Source of the DNA: Streptomyces nitrosporeus
GTDB lineage: Bacteria > Actinomycetota > Actinomycetes > Streptomycetales > Streptomycetaceae
Assembly: GCF_008704555.1 (NCBI RefSeq)
Contig: NZ_CP023702.1
Span: 372,001-436,000, forward strand
DNA length: 64,000 nt
Direction of reading: 5' to 3'
In this document: positions 33,215-41,655 of the stretch, piece by piece
Numbering within the stretch: position 1 is the first letter of the stretch
How the letters are laid out: each line of letters starts with the position of its first letter
Position numbers and translations under genes: made by a program
Notes under the pieces: generated by a model
The model's database searches: none
What the model was told of the DNA's origin: nothing
What the model saw: only the letters and a program-made list of their open reading frames with translations

Positions 33215-34348
33215 ATGAGCACAGCAGTGGGAGAACCGCAGGACCCCGCCCTCACCGTTCATCTGAACGGCAGCGGCGGTCACATCAAGGGCTGGGTGGT
33301 CGTCGACACGCTCGTCGACGGCCTGGCGATGGGCGGCACCCGGATGACCACCGGGGTCACCGAGGAGGAAGTCGCGGGCCTCGCCCGGGACATGACCGAG
33401 AAGTTCACCCTGGCGGGGCTGCGCATCGGCGGCGCCAAGGCCGGGATCGTCGCCGACGCCACGAATTCCGGGGGCGCGGGCCGCGACGAGGTCTTCCGCA
33501 CCTTCGGCCGTACGGTGAAACCGCTGCTGCACGGCGGCATCCACCTCGGCATCGACATGGGCGTCACCCCCGCCGACCGGGCCGTCTTCTTCGAGGAGGC
33601 GAAGTACGACCCCCGCTACCGGCTGGGCGCCCCGGACATGCCGATCGACTGGCGGACGTACTACGAGCCGCTGATCGACGCCACCGGCCACGGTGTCGGG
33701 GTGGCGGCGGTCACCGCCCTGGAGGCGAGCGGCCGTACCGGACCCGCCCGGGTCGTGGTGCAGGGGTTCGGCGCGGTGGGCCGGGCGGTGGCGCGGTTCC
33801 TGGAGGAACGCGGGCACACCGTCGTGGGCGTCGCCGACGTCCGGGGCACAATCAGCGCGGACCGGCTGCCGGTGGCCGGACTCGTCGCCGCCACCGACCG
33901 GTTCGGGGCCGTCGACCGCAGCCGGCTGCCGCAGGACGTGAAGCTGTCCGGCGAACCGGACGCCTGGCTCGACGTGGACGCGGACATCCTGATCCTGGCC
34001 GCGCAGAAGTACGCGATCAACGCCGAGAACGCCCACCGGCTGCGGGCCGGCCTGGTGGTCGAGGGTGCCAACCTCGCGTCCAGCGCGGCGGCCAAGGAGA
34101 AGGTGGCCGCGTCGGGGGCCGCGCTGGTCCCGGGCGTGATCGCCAACATCGGCGGCGCGGCCTCGGCCGCCCTGGCCGTCACCCGGGTGGTCCCCTTCGG
34201 CCTGGAGGCCGCGGCGCGCAAGGCATGGGTCTTCGACTGGGTCGGCGACCGGGTGCGGCAGAACACCCGCGACCTGCTGGAGATCGCGGCCTCCCGGGCC
34301 GGCGACCCGCTGCCCGAGCTGCTCGCGGCCCGCCGGAAGGAGCGCTGA
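33215..34348 (+). CDS. Glu/Leu/Phe/Val dehydrogenase-family enzyme
   Basis: 377 residues. GGAKAGIVAD holds the catalytic Lys75 (GGxKGGI in the family). The NAD domain begins ARVVVQGFGAVGRAVARFLEERGH, and LVVEGANLASSAAAKEK and VIANIGGAASAALA are characteristic. It interconverts an amino acid and its 2-oxo acid with ammonia. Being between an amidotransferase and an acyl ligase in the same operon, it probably sets an amino group on a pathway intermediate or makes a precursor. RBS AAGGA precedes the ATG. Its TGA overlaps the next ATG (TGATG). Confidence 0.92.
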   Translation: MSTAVGEPQDPALTVHLNGSGGHIKGWVVVDTLVDGLAMGGTRMTTGVTEEEVAGLARDMTEKFTLAGLRIGGAKAGIVADATNSGGAGRDEVFRTFGRTVKPLLHGGIHLGIDMGVTPADRAVFFEEAKYDPRYRLGAPDMPIDWRTYYEPLIDATGHGVGVAAVTALEASGRTGPARVVVQGFGAVGRAVARFLEERGHTVVGVADVRGTISADRLPVAGLVAATDRFGAVDRSRLPQDVKLSGEPDAWLDVDADILILAAQKYAINAENAHRLRAGLVVEGANLASSAAAKEKVAASGAALVPGVIANIGGAASAALAVTRVVPFGLEAAARKAWVFDWVGDRVRQNTRDLLEIAASRAGDPLPELLAARRKER

Positions 34349-36060
34349 TGGGCACGGCGGCGAAGGAGCGGCCGGCCGGTGCCGCGGAGGCCGCTCCCGG
34401 CGGACGTGCCGCCGAGTACCGCCGCCGCGGCTGGTGGCGGGACGAGACCTTCCTCGACGACCTGCACCGCCGGGCCCGTGAGCACCCGCACCGGCTGGCC
34501 GTCGCGGGCCGGCGTGTGGCGGAGTCCCGTACCGACACCCTCGACTACGCCGAACTGGACCGGCTCACCGACCGGTTCGCGCTGGCCCTACTGGAACTGG
34601 GCGTGCGCCGGGGCGACTTCGTCGCCGTACAGCTCCCCAACCGGTGGGAGATGGTGCCGCTGATCTTCGCCTCCATCCGGGTCGGCGCGGCCGTCGTCCC
34701 GATCTCGCCCCTCTGCACGAAGGAGGAGCTGCGCCACCGGCTCGGCCTCACCGGGGCCCGGGTCCACATCACCCTCGCGAAGTGGTCGGGCGCCCCGCTG
34801 GCGGAGACCGCCACCCGTCTCAGCCGCGAACTCCCCTCCCTGGCCCATGTGCTGGTGGTGGACGGACCGCTGCCCGAGGGCGCGCTCCCCTTCCACGAGC
34901 ACTTCGTCGCGAACGAGCGGGAGGGGCGGGAAGGTGCCGCCGCCCGGCTGGACGGTCTGGCGCTCGGTGCGGACGACCCGTTCGTGGTCCTGTTCACCTC
35001 CGGCACCACCGGCCTGTCCAAGGGGGTCCTGCACAGCCAGAACACGGTGTACTCGGCCGTACGCGGGTACGCCGACGCGTTCGGAGCGGGAGAGGGCGGG
35101 GACGGTGCCGGCTGGGTGGCGGCGGTCTCCACACCGCTGGTCCACTACTCGGGGTTCGCGCAGGGTGTCCTGGCCGCGGTCATGCTGGGCGGCACCGTCG
35201 CCTTCCAGGACGTACGGCGCAACGAGGCGCTCCTGGACCTGGTGGAGCGGTACGGGGCGACCCTGCTGTACGGGCCGCCCGCCACCCTGGCCGATGTGGC
35301 CGCCTCCCAGCGCGCCGAGCGGCGGGACACCAGCACGCTGCGCCACGTGGTGATCGGTTCGGCGCCGGTCCTGCGGGAGCTGGCCGACGAGGTCCACGAG
35401 ACGCTCGGCGCCCGTGCCCACTCCCTGTGGGGCATGTCGGAGAACGGTCCCGTGACCACCACCCGGCCCGAGGACCCCGACGGCTGGTCGGCGCGGAGCA
35501 ACGGCCGTGCGATCGACGCCATGGAGACCCGGATCGAGACGTCCGGGGCGTACGGGGCCCCGGACGCCGCGGGCTCCGTCGGGAGGCTCAAGGTGCGGGG
35601 CGCGTCGCTCGCTCTCGGATACCACCGGCGCCCCGAGGCGTTCGCCGCCGAGCTGGACGAGGAGGGCTGGTTCGACACCGGCGACCTCGCCCGGGACGAC
35701 GGCCGGGGCGGCATCCGCATCGTCGGCCGGGCCCGGGACGCCGTCCTGCGGGACGGGCGGGTGGTGCCGATGGCGGAACTGGAGGCGGTGATCGGCAGCC
35801 ACCCGGAGGCGGCCGAGGCCGCGCTGGTGGGGCTGGAGGCCGCGGACGGGGCGGGCGCTGTGCTCGTCGCGGTCGTGGTCCCGCGCGGTGGCCGGGGCCC
35901 GACGCTGGAGGAGGTCCGGGCCCGGGTCGCGGAAGCGGGCCACGACGCCCGCTTCCTGCCCGACCGGGTGGAACACGTCCCCGCCCTCCCCAAGACCCTG
36001 ACCGGCAAGGTCCGCAAGGCCGAGCTGCGGAAGCGGTACGCCGCGGACGCCCCCGCCTGA
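34348..36060 (+). CDS. Acyl/aryl-AMP ligase (AMP-binding enzyme)
   Basis: 570 residues counted from the ATG that overlaps the dehydrogenase stop. Adenylation motifs: LFTSGTTGLSKGVLHSQNT (P-loop), SLWGMSENGPVTTT, GWFDTGDLARDD, GRARDAVLRDGRVV and LPKTLTGKVRKAELR with the catalytic Lys near the end. The enzyme activates a carboxylic acid as acyl-AMP and passes it to CoA or an amine. No carrier domain of the NRPS type is in the window, so it may load CoA or form an amide with the carrier-made amino acid. Confidence 0.93.
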   Translation: MGTAAKERPAGAAEAAPGGRAAEYRRRGWWRDETFLDDLHRRAREHPHRLAVAGRRVAESRTDTLDYAELDRLTDRFALALLELGVRRGDFVAVQLPNRWEMVPLIFASIRVGAAVVPISPLCTKEELRHRLGLTGARVHITLAKWSGAPLAETATRLSRELPSLAHVLVVDGPLPEGALPFHEHFVANEREGREGAAARLDGLALGADDPFVVLFTSGTTGLSKGVLHSQNTVYSAVRGYADAFGAGEGGDGAGWVAAVSTPLVHYSGFAQGVLAAVMLGGTVAFQDVRRNEALLDLVERYGATLLYGPPATLADVAASQRAERRDTSTLRHVVIGSAPVLRELADEVHETLGARAHSLWGMSENGPVTTTRPEDPDGWSARSNGRAIDAMETRIETSGAYGAPDAAGSVGRLKVRGASLALGYHRRPEAFAAELDEEGWFDTGDLARDDGRGGIRIVGRARDAVLRDGRVVPMAELEAVIGSHPEAAEAALVGLEAADGAGAVLVAVVVPRGGRGPTLEEVRARVAEAGHDARFLPDRVEHVPALPKTLTGKVRKAELRKRYAADAPA

Positions 36061-36099
36061 CTCCGTACACGTACGCCCCCGAGCACTGGAGCTGCTGCG

Positions 36100-37422
36100 A
36101 TGCCCGAACCCACACCGGTCCCCATGTCGGCGACCCTCGCCGCCGACGAGGCCCTGGCCCGGCGGCGCCGGGCCGGGGAGCGGGTCCTGTCGATGGCGAG
36201 CGGGGAGATCGGCCTGCCCGTCCTCCCCGCCCTCGAGGACCGGCTCGCGGCGGCGGCCGGCGAGAACGCGTACGGCCCCGTCGCCGGAAGCCCCGCCCTG
36301 CGCTCCGCCGCCGCCGGGTACTGGGAGCGGCGCGGCCTGGCCGTCGACCCGGGGCTCGTCGTGGCGGGCCCCGGCAGCAAGCCGCTGCTGTTCGCCCTGC
36401 TCCTGGCCATCGGCGGGGACGTGATCGTGCCGGTGCCGGGCTGGGTGAGCTACGCGGCCCAGGCCCGGCTGGCCGGGGCGCGCTCCGTCCACGTACCGGT
36501 CCTGCCGGGGCAGGGCGGGGTGCCCGACCCTGACCGGCTGCGCGAGGCGGTCGCCGGCGCGCGGAGGGCCGGGCAGTCCCCCCGGGCGGTGGTCGTGACC
36601 GTGCCGGACAACCCGACCGGGACGATCGCCCCGGCCACCACCGTACGGCGGCTGGCGCGGGCGGCCCGCGAACTGGACCTTGTCGTCGTCTCCGACGAGA
36701 TCTACCGCGACCTGGTCCACGACGGTTCCGGGCCGGCCGTCTCCCCGGCCCTGTACGCGCCCGAGCGGACCGTCGTCACCACCGGGCTCACCAAGAGCCT
36801 GGCGCTCGGCGGCTGGCGCACGGGGGTGGCCCGGTTGCCCGACAGCGGGCTGGGACGTGCCCTGCACACCCGGCTCACCGCGGTCGCCAGCCAGATCTGG
36901 TCCAGCCCGCCCGCCCCGGTGCAGACGGCGGCCGCGTACGCGTTCGGGGAGCCGCCGGAGGTCACCGAACGTATCGCGGCGAGCCGGCGGCTGCACCGGA
37001 CGGTGGTGCGCGCGGTCGCCGCCCGCTTCACCGCCGTGGGCGCGACACTCGCCCCCGCCGCCGCGGCCTGCTACCTCTACCCGGACTTCGAGCCCCTGCG
37101 GGAGCACCTGGCCGAGGCCCACGGCGTGCACGGAGGCGACGGCCTGGCCGCGCTGCTCTCCGAGCGGTACGGGGTCGGCGTCCTGCCCGCCACCGCCTTC
37201 GGGGAGCCCGGCCGCCCCCTGCGCGTCCGCGCGGCGACCAGCCGCTTCTACGGCGAGACCGCCGAGCAGCGGACGGCGGCGCTGGAGGCGGTGGCGCCGG
37301 GGACAGCGGGACCGGCGGATCCGCTCGCCCTGCCCTGGATAAGGGAGTCCGTCGACCGGATCGGCGAGGTCCTGGCCGACCTGGCGGGGCCGCCGGTCCC
37401 CGCTCCCGCCCCGCGTATCTGA
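36100..37422 (+). CDS. PLP-dependent class I/II aminotransferase
   Basis: 440 residues. AYGPVAGSPALRSAAAGYW, VPDNPTGTIAP, VVVSDEIYRDLVHDG and the PLP-Lys loop TTGLTKSLALGGWRTG (Lys232) show an aspartate-aminotransferase-like fold. It may convert the carrier-bound or released semialdehyde to an amine, or set the final amino group. It follows the ligase by 39 bp with its own GGAG site. Confidence 0.92.
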   Translation: MPEPTPVPMSATLAADEALARRRRAGERVLSMASGEIGLPVLPALEDRLAAAAGENAYGPVAGSPALRSAAAGYWERRGLAVDPGLVVAGPGSKPLLFALLLAIGGDVIVPVPGWVSYAAQARLAGARSVHVPVLPGQGGVPDPDRLREAVAGARRAGQSPRAVVVTVPDNPTGTIAPATTVRRLARAARELDLVVVSDEIYRDLVHDGSGPAVSPALYAPERTVVTTGLTKSLALGGWRTGVARLPDSGLGRALHTRLTAVASQIWSSPPAPVQTAAAYAFGEPPEVTERIAASRRLHRTVVRAVAARFTAVGATLAPAAAACYLYPDFEPLREHLAEAHGVHGGDGLAALLSERYGVGVLPATAFGEPGRPLRVRAATSRFYGETAEQRTAALEAVAPGTAGPADPLALPWIRESVDRIGEVLADLAGPPVPAPAPRI

Positions 37423-37458
37423 AGTCACCCGCCCATCCACGTACCGAAGGAGTCACCG

Positions 37459-38409
37459 ATGTCCCACTCCCACCTCCCCGTCCTCTTCGAGGCCCGGTAC
37501 GACGGCGCACGCCATGTCGGCTTCGGCCGCCCCGGGGAGAGCACGCGGCAGACCCTGTACCGGGTGGAGGACGGCCAGGTCGCCGCCGCCTTCATCGCCA
37601 CCGACGGCTCGGAGGAGGCCCTGCGGGCCGTTCTCACCGAGGGTGCGGCGACCGTCGTCGTCACGGCCGGGGACCCTGGACTGCGCCTGCTGCCTCCCCT
37701 GCTCCCGCAGGCCACCGGCAACGCCCTGCTGAGCGGTTTCATGGGCACGCACAAGAAGAAGTGGGGCGGCGAAACCGCTCCGGAGGACGGGGAGTTCACC
37801 CCGCCCAAGTGGTTCTTCAAAGGGTTCGGCGACTGGGTGAGGCTGCCCGGCGAGGATCTGAACGTGCCCGCCCGGCCGGTCGCCCTCATCGAGGAGCCCG
37901 AGGTCGCCCTCGTCTACGTCAACGACGCCGACGGCACCCCGCACTACGCCGGCTACACCTTCGGCAACGACCTGTGCGACATCGGTCTGCACCGCCAGGA
38001 CCCGGGCTACAACCCGTACTGCAAGCTGTGCGACACCGCCCTCTCCCCGTTGCTCTTCCTCGGCCCGCCGCCGCGTACGGTGACCGGCCGGGTCACCATC
38101 GTCCGGGACGGTGCGACGGCCTGGGAGGGCCCGTTCGACTGCGGTGACGACGCCCTCTACTACCGGGTGCACGAGATGGCGGACCACCTGCTCACGTTCC
38201 CGGCGGTGCGGCGGCCCGGGCTGGTCAACTACGTGCTCCTGGGCGCCGACGAGGCGAGCTTCCACGACGGGTTCCGGATCGCCGACGGCGACCGCATCGC
38301 CATCGACGTGAAGAGCCACGGGGTCGCCTTCGAGAACCAGGTGCGGTATGTCTCCACGCCCCCGGCCGCCACCCCGGCCGCCGCTCCCGCGCCTGTCACC
38401 ACGGCATGA
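37459..38409 (+). CDS. Fumarylacetoacetate-hydrolase-like protein
   Basis: 316 residues. The C-terminal half shows YAGYTFGNDLCDIGLHRQDPGYNPYCKLCDTALSPLLFLG, TGRVTIVRDG and MADHLLTFPAVRRPGLVNYVLLGADEASFHDGF, which follow the FAH-fold pattern of acidic metal ligands (IEEPEVAL, NDLCDIG). The N-terminal half (LFEARYDGARHVGFG) resembles the small domain of 2-keto-3-deoxy sugar acid hydrolases or dehydratases. Members cleave C-C bonds or dehydrate 2-oxo acids. As the last gene of the operon it could act on the 2-oxo product of the synthase. The Ala/Pro tail is unremarkable. Confidence 0.75.
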   Translation: MSHSHLPVLFEARYDGARHVGFGRPGESTRQTLYRVEDGQVAAAFIATDGSEEALRAVLTEGAATVVVTAGDPGLRLLPPLLPQATGNALLSGFMGTHKKKWGGETAPEDGEFTPPKWFFKGFGDWVRLPGEDLNVPARPVALIEEPEVALVYVNDADGTPHYAGYTFGNDLCDIGLHRQDPGYNPYCKLCDTALSPLLFLGPPPRTVTGRVTIVRDGATAWEGPFDCGDDALYYRVHEMADHLLTFPAVRRPGLVNYVLLGADEASFHDGFRIADGDRIAIDVKSHGVAFENQVRYVSTPPAATPAAAPAPVTTA

Positions 38410-38510
38410 AAACCGCGTGAAGCAGGGCCGGTTGATCTGTGCAGACGGAGGCCGGCCCAGGCACGCTCTGAGGACCACCACCCCGGCCGCCCCGCTGCGA
38501 CGCCGGACTT

Positions 38511-38570
38511 CACGGGGCCTCACGGGGCCTCACAGGGCTTCGCAGGACTTCGCAGAACTTCGCAGGAGGA
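38511..38570 (+). repeat. Six decamer direct repeats upstream of the second sulfur locus
   Basis: In exact 10-bp steps: CACGGGGCCT twice, CACAGGGCTT, CGCAGGACTT, CGCAGAACTT, CGCAGGAGGA. The last unit contains the GGAGGA ribosome site of the GTG at 38580. The units decay progressively. They could be a protein-binding array or a slipped leader. Confidence 0.75.
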
Positions 38571-38579
38571 GAGCGCACC

Positions 38580-39992
38580 GTGTCCGCCACCGCCAAGAAA
38601 CAGGTGCATCTCGCAGCGCAGCTGCCCGGCATCCACAACGTGACCGTCTGGTCGGACCCGCGCTCCGGGAGCCAGATAGCCATCGACTCCTTCATACGTC
38701 TCGCGCAGACCGTCGAACGCGGCAGGTTCGACTTCTTCTTCCTTGCCGAAGGACTGCGGCTGCGCGAGCACAAGGGGGAGGTCTACGACCTGGACATCGC
38801 GGGACGGCCGGAGAACCTGACCGTGCTGAGCGCCCTGGCCGCCGTCACCACGCACCTGGGCCTGGTCGCCACGGTCAACGCCACCTTCAACGAGCCGTAC
38901 GAGGTGGCGCGCCGGTTCGCCACCCTGGACCGGCTCAGCGGCGGCCGGGCCGGCTGGAACGTGGTCACCAGCTACGACGCCTTCACCGGCGAGAACTTCC
39001 GCCGGGGCGGCTTCCTCCCCGAGGCCGACCGCTACACCAGGGCCGCCGAATTCCTCACAGTGGCAAGGAAGTTGTGGGACAGCTGGTCGGAAAGCGATCT
39101 GAAGGCCGACGCGGTGGCGGGCGAGTTCGCCACCTCCGGAGCCGGCCGCTTCGCCCACCGGGGGCAGCACTTCGACATCTCGGGCCGGTTCACCACCCCG
39201 CCGGGACCGCAGGGCCACCCCGTGATCGTCCAGTCCGGCGAGTCGGACGCGGGCCGCGAGTTCGCCGCGTCCGACGCCGAGGTCATCTTCAGCAAGCACA
39301 ACCGGATCGACGTGGCGCGGGAGTTCTACCGGGATGTGAAGCGGCGCCTGGCCACTTACGGCAGGCGCCCCGAGGACCTGCTGATCCTCCCCACCGCCAA
39401 CGCGATCGTCGCCGACACCGACGAGGAGGCCGCCGCGTACGCGCAGGAGGTCAGCCGCGAGCTGGTCAGCCCGCAGACGGCGATCGCCCACCTGGAGGCG
39501 GTCTGGGGCCGCGACCTGTCCGCGTACGACCCGGACGGGCCGCTGCCCGGCATCGAGCCCGAGGACGACGCCCACTTCCTGAAGGGGCACTCGGTGTTCC
39601 GCAAGGGCCGGGCGGAGACGGCGCGGCAGTGGCGCAGGCTCGCGGAGGAACGGAACCTCTCCATCCGGGAGCTCGTCATCGAGGTCGGCGGGCGGCAGAC
39701 GTTCGTCGGCAGCCCGCGGACGGTCGCCGACGCCATCGACGACTACGTCCAGACCGGGGGCGCCGACGGTTTCGTCCTCGTGCCCCACCTGACCCCCGGC
39801 GGCCTGGACGACTTCGTGGACCGGGTGGTGCCGATCCTTCAGGAGAAGGGGGTCCACCGCGACGACTACACCGGTACCACCCTCCGGGACCACCTCGGGC
39901 TGTCCGCCGCGCCCCGCCCGGCCGGGTGGGGCGGCCCCGGGCGGCCCCCGCTCGGCGCGGCGTCCGCGCGGCCGGAAGGAGAAACCCGGTGA
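38580..39992 (+). CDS. LLM flavin monooxygenase, NtaA/SnaA/DszA family (copy A2)
   Basis: 470 residues from a GTG start with GGAGGA. It parallels the gene at 7703 block by block: VTVWSDPRSGSQIAIDSF, FDFFFLAEGLRLRE, TFNEPYEVARRFATLDRLSGGRAGWNVVTSYDAFTGENFRRGGF, PVIVQSGESDAGREFAAS and FVGSPRTVADAIDDYV. Expected to use FMNH2 to oxidise an organosulfur compound. It lies 170 bp after the carrier cluster, likely as a separate unit. A Pro/Gly-rich tail follows the fold. Confidence 0.92.
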   Translation: MSATAKKQVHLAAQLPGIHNVTVWSDPRSGSQIAIDSFIRLAQTVERGRFDFFFLAEGLRLREHKGEVYDLDIAGRPENLTVLSALAAVTTHLGLVATVNATFNEPYEVARRFATLDRLSGGRAGWNVVTSYDAFTGENFRRGGFLPEADRYTRAAEFLTVARKLWDSWSESDLKADAVAGEFATSGAGRFAHRGQHFDISGRFTTPPGPQGHPVIVQSGESDAGREFAASDAEVIFSKHNRIDVAREFYRDVKRRLATYGRRPEDLLILPTANAIVADTDEEAAAYAQEVSRELVSPQTAIAHLEAVWGRDLSAYDPDGPLPGIEPEDDAHFLKGHSVFRKGRAETARQWRRLAEERNLSIRELVIEVGGRQTFVGSPRTVADAIDDYVQTGGADGFVLVPHLTPGGLDDFVDRVVPILQEKGVHRDDYTGTTLRDHLGLSAAPRPAGWGGPGRPPLGAASARPEGETR

Positions 39993-40083
39993 CCGGGCGG
40001 CCGTTCTCCCTGAGCCTCGACGGCACCCCGGCACCAGCCACACCCGGTCCTCCCGGACCGCCGACCTTCTTGAGGACCTCAGT

Positions 40084-41451
40084 ATGACCGGCACCCCCGA
40101 CCCGACCGGCACCCCCGACCCGACCGCCGTCACCAACCCGACCGGCGCCACCGACCCGACCGGCGCCACCGACCCGACCGGCGCCACCGGCACCCGCGGC
40201 GCCACCGGCCCGGAGGACGCCCCGGCCGCCGCCCCGGGCACAACCGCCGCCCCCCTGCACCTGGCCGTCGCCCTCGACGGCGCGGGCTGGCACCCGGCGG
40301 CCTGGCGGGAGGAGGGCGCCCGGCCGGGTGAGCTCCTCGACGCCGTGTACTGGGCCGGCCTGGTGGCCGAGGCCGAGCGGGGCCTGATCGACTTCGTCAC
40401 CTTCGAGGACGCGCTCGGCCTCCAGTCCGCCGCCTTCCACCTGCCCGACGACCGCACCGACCAGGTCAGGGGCAGCATCGACGCGGTACTGCTCGCCGCC
40501 CATCTCGCCCCGCTCACCACGCACATCGGCCTGGTCCCGACCACCAACGTCACCCACACCGAACCGTTCCACCTCGCCATCGGCATCGCCACCCTCGACC
40601 ACGCGAGCAGGGGCCGGGCCGGCTGGCGTCCGCAGATATCGTCCCGCGCGGCCGACGCCGCGCACTTCGGCCGCCGGACCACGCCCCAGCTCACCGAGGA
40701 CGACGTGACCGACCCCGAGTCGGTCTCCCAGCCGCTGCGCGCGCTCTTCTCGGAGGGCGCCGAGGCGGTGGAGGCAGCCCGGCGGCTCTGGGACAGCTGG
40801 GAGGACGGAGCGGAGATACGGGACGCGGCGACGGGCCGCTTCCTCGACCGCGACAAGGTCCACCACATCGACTTCCGGGGCTCGGGCTTCAGCGTGAAGG
40901 GCCCGTCGATCACCCCGCGTTCCCCCCAGGGCCAGCCTCTGGTGGTGAGCCTCGCGCACGCCACCGTCCCGTACGAGTTCGCCGCCCTCAGCTCCGACGT
41001 CGTCGCCGTCACCCCGCACGACCGGCCGGGCGCGGCGGCGATCCTCGCCCAGGTCGCCGAGGCGGTGGAGCGCACCGGCCGTGACGTGACGGAACGCCCG
41101 CTGCGGACCTTCGCGGACCTCGTCGTCTTCCTGGACGACGAACCGGGCGTCGCCGCACGGCGCAAGGCCCGCCTGGACGAGACGGCCGGAGCGGAATTCG
41201 TCTCGGACGCCGAGATCTTCACCGGCACACCGACCGGACTGGCCGACCTCCTCCTGGACTGGCACTCCACCGGCCTGGACGGCTTCCGTCTCCGCCCGGG
41301 CACCCTCCCGCACGACCTCACGGCGATCACCAGGAGCCTGGTCCCGGAGTTGCAGCGGCGCGGGGCCTTCCGTACGGAGTACGCGTCCACCACGCTACGC
41401 GGACACCTGGGGCTGGCCCGCCCCGTCAGCCGCTACGGCAGAGCCGGCTGA
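40084..41451 (+). CDS. LLM flavin monooxygenase (copy B2) with repetitive N-terminus
   Basis: 455 residues. From about residue 57 it follows the protein at 9100 closely (LHLAVALDGAGWHPAAWREE, GLVPTTNVTHTEPFHLAIGIATLDHASRGRAGW, FSVKGPSITPRSPQGQPLVV, FTGTPTGLADLLLDWHSTGLDGFRLRP). The first ~55 residues are a low-complexity tract of GTPDPT and GATDPT units coded by 18-bp repeats (40086-40200) and absent from copy B1; a start closer to the fold is possible. It pairs with copy A2 91 bp upstream. Confidence 0.9.
   Translation: MTGTPDPTGTPDPTAVTNPTGATDPTGATDPTGATGTRGATGPEDAPAAAPGTTAAPLHLAVALDGAGWHPAAWREEGARPGELLDAVYWAGLVAEAERGLIDFVTFEDALGLQSAAFHLPDDRTDQVRGSIDAVLLAAHLAPLTTHIGLVPTTNVTHTEPFHLAIGIATLDHASRGRAGWRPQISSRAADAAHFGRRTTPQLTEDDVTDPESVSQPLRALFSEGAEAVEAARRLWDSWEDGAEIRDAATGRFLDRDKVHHIDFRGSGFSVKGPSITPRSPQGQPLVVSLAHATVPYEFAALSSDVVAVTPHDRPGAAAILAQVAEAVERTGRDVTERPLRTFADLVVFLDDEPGVAARRKARLDETAGAEFVSDAEIFTGTPTGLADLLLDWHSTGLDGFRLRPGTLPHDLTAITRSLVPELQRRGAFRTEYASTTLRGHLGLARPVSRYGRAG
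40087..40205 (+). repeat. 18-bp coding repeats in copy B2
   Basis: ACCGGCGCCACCGACCCG and ACCGGCACCCCCGACCCG units repeat in frame, coding GATDPT/GTPDPT. They fall at the extreme N-terminus, outside the enzyme fold. Confidence 0.7.
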
Positions 41452-41655
41452 CACCCGGGGAAGGCCCCGGCGGGAGCGGCGCGCCTGGCCGGGCCACCTT
41501 CACCGTACGCATGGCTCCATCGGCCCCCTCCCCGCCCGAGGGCCTCATCCGTCCGGGAGCCTCATCCGGGCGCGCGCCGCCCGGCTCGCGCTCACGGCGG
41601 AGCCGCGCCGCCGGGGCTCCGCCGGCCCGCCGCCCGCCCCGGGGACGACGGGACC
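41452..41655. other. Convergent gap
   Basis: 204 bp between converging sulfur genes. GC-rich, no gene or strong terminator seen. Confidence 0.4.
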
